A DNA stretch of 58,586 nt from HGM04593 sp045592125. GTDB lineage: Bacteria > Bacteroidota > Bacteroidia > Bacteroidales > Bacteroidaceae. The translations under genes and the position numbers were made by a program. The stretch's first letter is position 1, and each line of letters begins with the position of its first letter. The stretch lies in assembly GCA_045592125.1 (NCBI GenBank), contig JAZNUE010000015.1, positions 1 through 58,586 on the forward strand, read 5' to 3'. Below the pieces are notes generated by a model. The model searched no databases, was not told where the DNA came from, and worked only from the letters and a program-made list of their open reading frames with translations. Below are positions 7,801 to 15,854 of the stretch, one piece after another.

Positions 7801-10800
7801 TTATTTGATAAAAACCTTCTTACCATTAATAATATATATACCCGGCTGGGTTATCTCTTCGAGTTTCCTTCCCTGAAGGTCATAGATTGTTTCTATAATT
7901 TCAACTCTTGGAGCATCATCGACATTCTCAATGGCTGTTGTTTCGCCGCCACCTAAACGCAATGAGAAAGAAGACACGTTGGCAGCCACAATCTTAGGCA
8001 ATACCATAAAGCATCTGTTTGCTTTACAGAGAATGTATCCACCTTTATCAGTATTAGCATTTTCCGTTTTAATTGTGCCATCCTCGCTACGCTCTTCATA
8101 AATCCAATAGAGTTTTGCTGCCGGTTTGTTGTCGAGCAACATATAGATGTTGACATCGCCATCTGCCACTCCATCGCCATTAAAGTCGGTTTCATCAAAA
8201 GATGAGCAATCTACAATTGTATTCCAAAGCACGCCATGTACATAGTTATCGTTCTTTTCGGCAATTGGTGCAACATCTGCAGCACTGTAATAGAACTTAT
8301 GTGTCTTGGCAACAGCCTCGGAGTTGTGGTTACATATCATCACAGCAGTGTTTGCAGGCAAAATGCGGTTGTCTTCTCCCGGTTCACCGATAGATGTCAT
8401 TGAGATATAACGGTCGTTCCTGATATCTCCATGAGTCTTTGCGTAGAAAGCATCAACCCCTGTTGGAATCTTTGAATTGAATCCGAGCATCAATGTCGCA
8501 TGGCCATGTGCAGCTGTGGTTGTCTCGTGGTATATCTTTGTGGGGTCGGCAACCTCCTCAATGTACCATGTATCGTGGCGGTTGTTGTTGCCTGATATTG
8601 CAACACCGGAAAGGCCGAAGAAACAATCCTCGTTGGCAGTACCTCTGGTTACCTGAATTTTCAATGTCAGGCAACCGTTAAGGTCACTCTTTGCTTCAAT
8701 AGGAATATTCCATACTTTGTGAGCGCCTGTTATATTCTTTGCAATGTCGATATCCACCAATTTGCCAACCTCACTGAATTCATCCGTCTCATTCTTGACC
8801 AATACAGCAACATTCCATTGACGAGGAACGCCATCGGTTGGCAACTGATAGTTACCACTGCTGTTCAAGGCATGAAGGTCAAGCGCAATGTTGTTATATA
8901 AGCAATCCTTTGTAAGGCCTGTGTATGTAATCAGGAACTCAATTTCAGGTGCTGTTTCTCTGTTTCCGTTTACATTAGGACAAAGTATATCGCCATCTTT
9001 GATGTCGCCGGAATTAAGATATGTTTCAATAGCCTCTCCATCAATAAAGCCCTGTATAGTTACACCGGGAATCTCCACATTGCTGTAGTTGGTAGCGATA
9101 GCCTCGACAGTTGACGCTGCACCATCCTTGTGGTAGAAGTCCAGTCCTGCATAAGAACGCTCGGGAAGAACTTCTGTATTATATACAATGTAGTCAGAAT
9201 TTGCCCAATCGTTGGCAGTTGCGAGGTTACCGCCATTGACATTCAGGCGCACTTCGGCTGCACGTATCTTCTCAATTGTGACAGCAGCGCTCTCCTTGTC
9301 GCTCAGTGTCAACGAATCAACAGTGAAGCCTTCCGCATACGGGCTGCTCTGTGTGTGCAGGCTCTTGAGCCTGAGGTTGCCGTCGAGCGCGAGGAAGCCA
9401 TCGGCCTGCTCCGTACCCTCAAAGTACCATACACCACGGCTGTCATACTCATTGCCGTTATTTATATCATTGCCAACCTTAACTACATTAAATTCATTTA
9501 CCGCCATGTCGTTGGTCATGAGATATGGCACGTGATGTATTGTGTAGAACTTGCCAGGTTTCGGAGCCTTGAGTTCCTCGGGCTTAGGTCCCTTGTAGTT
9601 CTTGAGAGCAAAATAAACCTCGTTGAATGCCTCCTCTTCCTCCTGTGTGCCATTTTTGGTGTCGTCGTAGATAATTGTCTTGCCCTTTTCAATTATATTA
9701 AAGAGTTCAACAAGTTCCTTATTATATATTACAACATCGTCAAGGTTATACATGGCAATAAGTTCATTGAGGTGAACGTCGAAATCCTGTACGCGCTCGA
9801 ACTGCCATGTGCTGTTGTCGTTGCTGCCGAGGTTTGTAAATATTTCCTTATTTTCAGCATCTACGTTTGTCCAGCCCATGTTCCTGTCGTCAGGGCCGTC
9901 CATTACAACGGCAAGGCCGGGGTACTGGGTATTTGACGAAGGCAGGATGAACCACCTGTCCTTGTTGAGATTATCCTTGTCGTGCTTGTCCCATTTCATG
10001 GCCAGCACATTCTCGCCCTTGAGGCTCTTGAGCGTGACACCCGCGCCGGGGAAGAAACTTGCCAGGCAGGTAATAGGCTGAATTTCCGGGCAATAGATAT
10101 AATCGTTGTAATTCTTTGAATTATTGTAACGGTGCTCTGTATCATCAATTGAGAGTTCCTGACCAAGCGAGTTGGTAACTGTAACCTGCAGGCGCTTCTG
10201 GTTACAGGTAACAACAACCTTGATGTATGAGTTTGCACCCTGTGTGTGCTTGAATGCATACTGGTCGGTCCAGATGTCTGCAGCCTTGAGCATTACATAA
10301 CCCTCTGATGTCAGGTAAATCTGAAAGCCCTTAGGGAAACTGTTTCCATTAGGATTGTTCTCTGAATTGGCAACAAGCAGCGCAGTACCATAGTGGTTGG
10401 CATTGGTACCGTTTGATGTGAACTCTGCTGTAATTTCCCAAGAATCGGAATCGAGTGTCTCTCTTGTGTGTACATGTTCTGCCGAAGTTCCACCACCCGA
10501 ACCGTTAAAAGTGATATTCTCAAAGACAACTTCGTTCAGGCCAAGGAGGGTTGTGTCGTTCATTGCCATGAAGTTGTGGATGTGGCCCTCGAAATACTTG
10601 TCGACAATGTCGCGGTTATCGGCAACCGTTTCCTCCTTTATGTCTCCTGCAATGTAGAAGAGGTTGCTGAGTGTCATGTCACTCTTCTCGTCATTTCTCT
10701 TCTGGAGCTTCATAAGGCTCTCGGCACCATTGTATGTTGCATAGTGGTCAATGCTCTTCACATTCCTTGCGTAGTACCACTTGGGGTTAGCGAAGCCGGC

Positions 10801-13797
10801 AGCCTTGTCCATCTTTGCCTCATTGGAAACCTCGGGAAGTGCCTGGAGAGAATACTGTATCTCATGCTCAATCATGTGAAGTTCTTGAGCATGTCCAACA
10901 AGGGCAGTAACATCGGCAGCGTCGATATTGTTGTCTATATCCGTAACAATGGCTATATATCTATCTGCTTTCTTAGAATCAACACCGCTAGTAAAGGACG
11001 GGTCATCGAGAACAGTGTTTATTTCATTTATCTTGACTATAATATAATCCTTAAGCGCTGTCTTTGCTGTAGTTTCATCAACCACCTCAAACATCCAAAC
11101 CGAAGCATTATTCTCGGCGGGATTCATGACAACAGTCGAGGATGTGAAATCGGCGCTAAGGCTGCTGGGGTTGTTTACATCATTGAGCAATACCTGTGAG
11201 ATGTTGTAACCGACATATTCATCGGATGTTGCATTTGGCAGCACATAGTATCCACGGCCCGCCTCGTTCCACTCATTCACTGTGGCGAACTTCATTGTTG
11301 TAACGGCGCTATGGATAAATGACCTCTTGAACTCCCCTTCCTGTGTATCGTCGGTTGTGAAGTAGAAGAATGCCTCGGCAGATGTCACGCTCTCGTCAAT
11401 AAGCTGCATGTTTGTGCTCTTTGTATCGAACTTGGCGTAGTTGTACCTTGCTGTCGATACCTGGTCGCCAGCGCCACCGATGGGAACATCGGCACGCTGG
11501 GGAGCGACTTTCTGGCCTGCACCCACTGGCAGCATGTTCTTCATGCGATAGAGTTTCTTTATAGTTGCGTCGGAATGCTCGAACGGCGCCTTGATGTCGA
11601 GCAGGACCTCTACATATGCGTTGTCATGAGCAGCCTTTGTAAGGCTAAATTCAAGTACATTCTCATTTCGGGCAACAACAGTATTGTCTTCTTTTCCGTT
11701 TACAGTAACTTTTGCAAATGTATGCAGGTCATTATCGGTACAGTGCAATGTCAATTCAGGCATTGTGCCGCCCACGGTGAGAATGCGTGAGAATGGCATT
11801 GTGTAGGTAGCGCCATCGAATTTGAGCGTGCTGTTACGCTTTACAAGGTCGTTGGCATTGATTGTTACCCTTATCTCATCAGCGTCTACATCAACGGGAA
11901 GGAACACAAAGTCGGTACATACACCACCGGCAAGTGTAACTGTCTCATCATCGGCGGTGTCATCAGTACCCTTGCCATCGGTATACGAGAAGGCAGCAGT
12001 CTGGTCCTGAGGCGATTTAACATCACCCATCCAGGTGTGGTCCGTGTTATTGATAGTCAAGTACTGCCCGTGCCTGTTCTTCAACGGCACACCATGATGA
12101 TGTGTCTCGTTTGTGCTTATTGTCCATTTAGCCTCCTCGATATCGGTTGTTACACCGGCATTTGAAAGATATTTGGTCTTGTCGGCCACGCTACGGAACA
12201 CGAGCTTGCCGTCGGGGGTGGGCTCGCAAATCCACTCGTACTTGTCCTTTTCGGCCTCGTCGGTGAGGTCAAGATAAGTGCCGCCGGTTGTCAAAGTGAT
12301 TCCATCGGTGTAGAGTTCACGGCTTACATAAGCGCTGCCGGAATATGTATCGGCATATATGCGGTACTTGTTACCGGGAATGGGCACACCCGAGAGAAGC
12401 CTTACGTCGGGGGCCTCTGCATTGTAGCGGCTAATAAGTTTCTGATAGTCGGCAGCAGTGGCACTTACCGGCAATGAAGAATCGAGGTAATCCTTGGCAT
12501 CCTCAATCAGCTTTATGTTTGGCAGTACATAAAGTTCGGACAAGGCAATACACTGCTCGTCCCTAGACCTTTCAGGGGCATAGATACGGATATACCGGTA
12601 ACTGCCGCCCAATGAGATAGCATTGGTTATGGATTCATAAGAGTCCAACAATTTTGTAGTTTCCTCACCAGCCTTTGTATAAGTACCATTCTCTGTTTCA
12701 GAAACCCAAACTTCCACTTTTTTAGGAGCGTGTTCGCCGTTGGGGCGCTTCTTCATATAAAGGCGGAGTTCATCGATACTCTTGCCCAAGTCTATCTGGT
12801 AATAGTGCGGAGTGTCCGAGGAATTACTGCGCCAATCGGTAATGTTATAGGTATACTGGTTACCGTCGATGAGGTAGTTGAAGCCACCATCGCCGGTGTA
12901 GCCATTAGGATAATTTGCGGCATCAGTAGGGAAAGACTTTATCTTGCTTGCGTCCTGCACATAACCGTAGATTTTCTGAGCCGAGTAGAGGTCGCAGCGG
13001 CTGTAGATGTGAAGGTCCTGGACATTCAGCTCGTTATCCCATGTAACCTCTTCTACCTGATAGAATGCAAACGGGTGACCCTCGCCCCAATATGCAAAAG
13101 TCTCCTTGTTACCGTTCCAATATTTCGCGTCAGTCATGCCATCTGCTATATCTTTATCACTGATTATAAAGACCTTATTTACCGATGTTACATCATGGGG
13201 ATAGACCTTTGCATAGTCGGCACTCTCGGAATACACTGTCGCCTGCTTGATTGTGTTATTCTCTGTCAGGACCTTGCTCCAGTCGCTCTCGTTCCTATTA
13301 TAGGAATCGCCGTACCTTGCAACATCGAAAGGATAGATGTAGAGATAGTTGGCCTTGGCTTTATCCGACTCGGATGTATTTCCCCAGACATCTACATAAG
13401 TAGAGTTGTTCTTTGTTTTCAAGAGCACCTTGTAATAGGTGAATGTCTTCTTCTGGTTGGGGTTTTTACTATCTGTGTTATCGGTAAGCTCAACGGTTTT
13501 TTCTTCTACACTCTCGGGGGTAAAGATAAAGCACTCGTTGTAGATGTGCACGTCCTGGTCGCGATACTTGCGCAACTGGAGCTTGTAACCGTCACTGTAG
13601 AGGAAACCTGTGCGGTCTTCATGGTTCGTAGGGTTGTGAGCGGTGTTGAAAATCATGTACTCCTTACCCTGTTCGATAGCATCGACACGGTACTTGGTAC
13701 CGGCTGAATACATCGCACGATAGTACTTGTCGGCCAGTGCTGTTGTTGTCCCAAGTATAAGGAACAACAGACAAAACAATAATCCTTTAGTTCTCAT
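7801..13797 (-). CDS. 1998-residue secreted multidomain protein, probable glycan binding
   Basis: The signal peptide MRTKGLLFCLLFLILGTTTA opens the protein. About residues 265-430 look like an F5/8 type C (discoidin) domain: DGGFNYLIDGN, the HYYQIDLGK strand, and YRYIRIYAPER. About residues 475-640 read like a beta-trefoil (NKYRIYADTYSGSAYVS..., KYLSNAGV, GQYLTINN). Around 1130-1290 is a concanavalin-like sandwich candidate (WEITAEFTSNGTNANHYG). Helical, FIVAR-like spacers occur near 940-1010 and 1350-1410. The C-terminus IYDLQGRKLEEITQPGIYII resembles that of GH89. I recognise no catalytic motif. It has its own promoter at 13903-13933 and is followed directly by the 62-residue peptide. Best guess: a cell-surface or secreted carbohydrate-binding or adhesion protein working beside GH89. 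An unrecognised catalytic domain is possible. Confidence 0.8.
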   Translation of the reverse strand: MRTKGLLFCLLFLILGTTTALADKYYRAMYSAGTKYRVDAIEQGKEYMIFNTAHNPTNHEDRTGFLYSDGYKLQLRKYRDQDVHIYNECFIFTPESVEEKTVELTDNTDSKNPNQKKTFTYYKVLLKTKNNSTYVDVWGNTSESDKAKANYLYIYPFDVARYGDSYNRNESDWSKVLTENNTIKQATVYSESADYAKVYPHDVTSVNKVFIISDKDIADGMTDAKYWNGNKETFAYWGEGHPFAFYQVEEVTWDNELNVQDLHIYSRCDLYSAQKIYGYVQDASKIKSFPTDAANYPNGYTGDGGFNYLIDGNQYTYNITDWRSNSSDTPHYYQIDLGKSIDELRLYMKKRPNGEHAPKKVEVWVSETENGTYTKAGEETTKLLDSYESITNAISLGGSYRYIRIYAPERSRDEQCIALSELYVLPNIKLIEDAKDYLDSSLPVSATAADYQKLISRYNAEAPDVRLLSGVPIPGNKYRIYADTYSGSAYVSRELYTDGITLTTGGTYLDLTDEAEKDKYEWICEPTPDGKLVFRSVADKTKYLSNAGVTTDIEEAKWTISTNETHHHGVPLKNRHGQYLTINNTDHTWMGDVKSPQDQTAAFSYTDGKGTDDTADDETVTLAGGVCTDFVFLPVDVDADEIRVTINANDLVKRNSTLKFDGATYTMPFSRILTVGGTMPELTLHCTDNDLHTFAKVTVNGKEDNTVVARNENVLEFSLTKAAHDNAYVEVLLDIKAPFEHSDATIKKLYRMKNMLPVGAGQKVAPQRADVPIGGAGDQVSTARYNYAKFDTKSTNMQLIDESVTSAEAFFYFTTDDTQEGEFKRSFIHSAVTTMKFATVNEWNEAGRGYYVLPNATSDEYVGYNISQVLLNDVNNPSSLSADFTSSTVVMNPAENNASVWMFEVVDETTAKTALKDYIIVKINEINTVLDDPSFTSGVDSKKADRYIAIVTDIDNNIDAADVTALVGHAQELHMIEHEIQYSLQALPEVSNEAKMDKAAGFANPKWYYARNVKSIDHYATYNGAESLMKLQKRNDEKSDMTLSNLFYIAGDIKEETVADNRDIVDKYFEGHIHNFMAMNDTTLLGLNEVVFENITFNGSGGGTSAEHVHTRETLDSDSWEITAEFTSNGTNANHYGTALLVANSENNPNGNSFPKGFQIYLTSEGYVMLKAADIWTDQYAFKHTQGANSYIKVVVTCNQKRLQVTVTNSLGQELSIDDTEHRYNNSKNYNDYIYCPEIQPITCLASFFPGAGVTLKSLKGENVLAMKWDKHDKDNLNKDRWFILPSSNTQYPGLAVVMDGPDDRNMGWTNVDAENKEIFTNLGSNDNSTWQFERVQDFDVHLNELIAMYNLDDVVIYNKELVELFNIIEKGKTIIYDDTKNGTQEEEEAFNEVYFALKNYKGPKPEELKAPKPGKFYTIHHVPYLMTNDMAVNEFNVVKVGNDINNGNEYDSRGVWYFEGTEQADGFLALDGNLRLKSLHTQSSPYAEGFTVDSLTLSDKESAAVTIEKIRAAEVRLNVNGGNLATANDWANSDYIVYNTEVLPERSYAGLDFYHKDGAASTVEAIATNYSNVEIPGVTIQGFIDGEAIETYLNSGDIKDGDILCPNVNGNRETAPEIEFLITYTGLTKDCLYNNIALDLHALNSSGNYQLPTDGVPRQWNVAVLVKNETDEFSEVGKLVDIDIAKNITGAHKVWNIPIEAKSDLNGCLTLKIQVTRGTANEDCFFGLSGVAISGNNNRHDTWYIEEVADPTKIYHETTTAAHGHATLMLGFNSKIPTGVDAFYAKTHGDIRNDRYISMTSIGEPGEDNRILPANTAVMICNHNSEAVAKTHKFYYSAADVAPIAEKNDNYVHGVLWNTIVDCSSFDETDFNGDGVADGDVNIYMLLDNKPAAKLYWIYEERSEDGTIKTENANTDKGGYILCKANRCFMVLPKIVAANVSSFSLRLGGGETTAIENVDDAPRVEIIETIYDLQGRKLEEITQPGIYIINGKKVFIK

Positions 13798-13902
13798 CTT
13801 AATATTTAGTTATTATTTTAATCAGTCGCTATTACCATGAAAATACTTTACAGCCAGGCAAATAATGCCAAAAGCGGAATGCAGTGTACACGATAATTTA
13901 GG

Positions 13903-13933
13903 CAAAATTATCATTTATTAAATAAAAAGCAAA
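13903..13933 (-). promoter_or_regulatory. Promoter of the 1998-residue protein
   Basis: Read on the minus strand: TTTG (13933-13930), 19 bases, then TAATTTTG (13910-13903). This matches the Bacteroidetes sigma-ABfr pattern exactly. The start of transcription would be about 100 bases before the ATG. Confidence 0.6.
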
Positions 13934-14216
13934 CAAAAAGGGATATTTTTTATACAAAAAGGGAACCAAGGAACACAAGACAGGTTTTGCACTGGCAGAA
14001 AGCAGAAAAACAACCAAAAACCTAGAAAAGCAGCAAGCCACATAATGCGGAACTCGCTGATTTCCAGCAAGGACAAAAGGGGTTAAAAATAATTACAGTT
14101 TTGAGGCCTGACCGCGGACCGCCATTCTGAGCAATAGCCGCACGCGTGTTCACCCCGACAGTGCCTTCTTCTGTCCTTTTGTTCTCCTGCCTCAAAGAAC
14201 CCTTGTCGCGATGTAT

Positions 14217-14244
14217 TGTCATGCTGGAGCGAAGCGAAGCATCT
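14217..14244 (+). repeat. TGTCAT...ATCT interspersed repeat (family A copy)
   Basis: The copy begins TGTCATGC and ends GCATCT around a TGGAGCGAAGCGAA core. The variable dinucleotides GC/GC are complementary, as in the other copies at 7456-7482, 58518-58544 and 58560-58586. Confidence 0.6.
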
Positions 14245-14317
14245 TATCGACACGCAAGACTGCAATGAACTCCAGCACTGCAAGCGGCGTGTCCGCATGC
14301 GCAGCTACCGCAGGGGC

Positions 14318-14354
14318 ACAAAAAAATCTCCCAAGTAAAGTTCCTTGAGAGATT
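14318..14354 (-). terminator. Intrinsic terminator behind tRNA-Pro
   Basis: On the minus strand AATCTCTCAAG (14354-14344) pairs with CTTGGGAGATT (14335-14325) with one mismatch and is followed by a T-run. It lies 4 bases beyond the tRNA end and probably ends a joint serine palmitoyltransferase-tRNA transcript. Confidence 0.85.
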
Positions 14355-14358
14355 CCTG

Positions 14359-14431
14359 TCGGGGTGACAGGATTCGAACCTGCGACCCCCTGGTCCCAAA
14401 CCAGATGCGCTACCAACTGCGCTACACCCCG
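14359..14431 (-). tRNA. tRNA-Pro (anticodon TGG)
   Basis: The minus strand reads as a cloverleaf: acceptor CGGGGTG / CACCCCG, D-arm GCGCAGTTGGTAGCGC, anticodon stem CTGG/CCAG around loop TTTGGGA (anticodon TGG), and the T-arm motif GGTTCGAATCC. The discriminator base is A and the 3' CCA is not encoded. It begins 12 bases after the serine palmitoyltransferase stop codon, with no promoter between them. Confidence 0.95.
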
Positions 14432-14443
14432 ATAACTTTTTCC

Positions 14444-15631
14444 TTACTTTATAACACCCATCTGCCTGAAGATTGGCACCATAGTCTCTATAGCCCTGTC
14501 GACCTGCTCTTTTGTGTGGGTGGCCATGAGCGAGAAGCGTATGAGCGTATCCTGCGGAGAGCATGCGGGCGGGACTACCGGGTTAACAAAAACTCCTGCC
14601 TCCCATAGCTGCTTTGTCACGAGGAACGTCTTTTCGGTGTCGCGAATGTAGATTGGGATGATAGGGGTTGAAGTGTTGCCTATCTCGAAACCTAAATCGC
14701 GGAAGTTCTTCAGCGTATAGTCTGTAATTTTCCACAGATTCTCAATACGTTCAGGCTCCTCCTGTATTATATGCAGTGCCTCAAGCGCCGCTGCTGTAGC
14801 CGCAGGCGTGTTGCTCGCACTGAATATGTAAGAGCGCGAATTATGGCGTATGTAGTTGATGACTTCCTTGTCACCTGCCACGAAACCGCCTATTGCCGCC
14901 AATGACTTGCTGAAGGTTCCCATCAGCAGGTCGACATCGGCCGTGACACCGAAGTGGTCGGCTGTTCCGCGGCCTTGCCTGCCAAGCACGCCAAGCCCAT
15001 GTGCCTCATCGACAAAAATGCTGGCATTATACTTGTTCTTGAGGCGTACTATCTCGGGCAGGTTGGCAATGTCGCCCTCCATGCTGAAGACTCCGTCGAC
15101 TACAATCATCTTTATTGTAGCGGGGTCACATGCCTGGAGTTCCCTCTCAAGCGCCTCCATGTTGTTATGGCGGAACTTGCGCACCGTGGAGAAGGAGAGC
15201 CTGCGGCCGTCGACGATTGACGCGTGGTCAAGCTCGTCGCAGATAATAGTATCCCTGCGCCCTGTAATACATGAAAGAACACCTAGGTTCACCTGGAAAC
15301 CGGTAGAATAGACTAATGCCTCGTCCTTGCCCACAAACTGGGCGAGCTCGTTCTCCAGCTGGAGATGTATGTCTACCGTTCCGTTCAAGAAGCGGGAACC
15401 TGCACAGCCCGTACCGTACTTGCGGGTCGCTGCTATTGCTGCCTCCTTAATTCTTGGGTGATTGGTCAAACCCATATAGGAGTTTGAACCGAACATCAAT
15501 ACCTTTTTGCCACTCATCAACACCTCAGTGTCCTGCTCGCTTTCAATGCAGCGGAAATACGGATACACGCCCATGGCCATAAAGCGCTGCGGCAAATCGT
15601 ATTTGGCATACTTTTCTTTTAACAGGCTCAT
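14444..15631 (-). CDS. spt: Serine palmitoyltransferase (sphingolipid synthesis)
   Basis: A PLP-dependent alpha-oxoamine synthase that condenses serine with a fatty acyl-CoA to 3-ketosphinganine, the first step of Bacteroidetes sphingolipid synthesis. The 395-residue protein starts MSLLKEKYAKYDLPQRF, as bacterial SPT proteins do, and contains MFGSNSYMGL, GTGCAGSRFLNGT, DELDHASIVDGRR, DEAHGLG and TFSKS. The last supplies the PLP-binding lysine (about K242). A 9-residue upstream extension would need a TTG start at 15658, so I chose the ATG at 15631. The related enzyme KBL (glycine C-acetyltransferase) is possible but fits less well. A promoter lies at 15672-15701, and tRNA-Pro follows immediately. 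Confidence 0.9.
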   Translation of the reverse strand: MSLLKEKYAKYDLPQRFMAMGVYPYFRCIESEQDTEVLMSGKKVLMFGSNSYMGLTNHPRIKEAAIAATRKYGTGCAGSRFLNGTVDIHLQLENELAQFVGKDEALVYSTGFQVNLGVLSCITGRRDTIICDELDHASIVDGRRLSFSTVRKFRHNNMEALERELQACDPATIKMIVVDGVFSMEGDIANLPEIVRLKNKYNASIFVDEAHGLGVLGRQGRGTADHFGVTADVDLLMGTFSKSLAAIGGFVAGDKEVINYIRHNSRSYIFSASNTPAATAAALEALHIIQEEPERIENLWKITDYTLKNFRDLGFEIGNTSTPIIPIYIRDTEKTFLVTKQLWEAGVFVNPVVPPACSPQDTLIRFSLMATHTKEQVDRAIETMVPIFRQMGVIK

Positions 15632-15671
15632 CTCATCATCATTTTTGCAAAAACGCAATCATTCCGGAGCG

Positions 15672-15701
15672 CAAAGGTACGCATTTTTTTTTACACAGCA
15701 A
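15672..15701 (-). promoter_or_regulatory. Promoter of serine palmitoyltransferase
   Basis: Minus strand: TTG (15701-15699), 19 bases, TACCTTTG (15679-15672). The predicted start is about 30 bases before the ATG at 15631 and downstream of the TTG candidate at 15658, or close to it, which supports the later start. Confidence 0.65.
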
Positions 15702-15803
15702 CCTTTTTACGGCATTTTTTGCAATCCCCGGGAAAAAACAAGAATAAAACAAGAAGAAACAAGGAGAAAAACGCGCGGTTGTCCCTCTACGGCAAGTACA
15801 TAC

Positions 15804-15834
15804 AAAAAAAATGAGGACGCTTCAGGTCCTCATT
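15804..15834 (-). terminator. Intrinsic terminator of the wza-wzc pair
   Basis: On the minus strand AATGAGGAC (15834-15826) pairs with GTCCTCATT (15818-15810) around a 7-base loop, and a T-run follows. It lies about 20 bases after the Wzc stop. Confidence 0.9.
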
Positions 15835-15854
15835 CCCTAAATATCAGGAAGCTG

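Larger units (their letters stand above)
13798..14317. other. Gene-free spacer between the 1998-residue protein and tRNA-Pro
   Basis: No supportable coding sequence. It contains the promoter at 13903-13933, an A-rich stretch at 13918-13970, and the repeat copy at 14217-14244. Overlapping short frames in 14022-14300 show no domain and conflict with each other. Confidence 0.6.

Noticed and set aside
9130..9936. 268-residue open frame opposite the 1998-residue protein
   Set aside because: It is antisense to a well-supported coding region, has no domain and reflects the codon bias of the real gene. The same applies to 12730-13707 and 10468-11199.
14345..14608. Frame containing GDRIRTCDPLVPNQMRY
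   Set aside because: This is the well-known spurious translation of the strand opposite a tRNA-Pro gene.
15632..15658. Longer serine palmitoyltransferase starting at a TTG
   Set aside because: The extra nine residues are absent from the family and the ATG at 15631 fits the promoter position.
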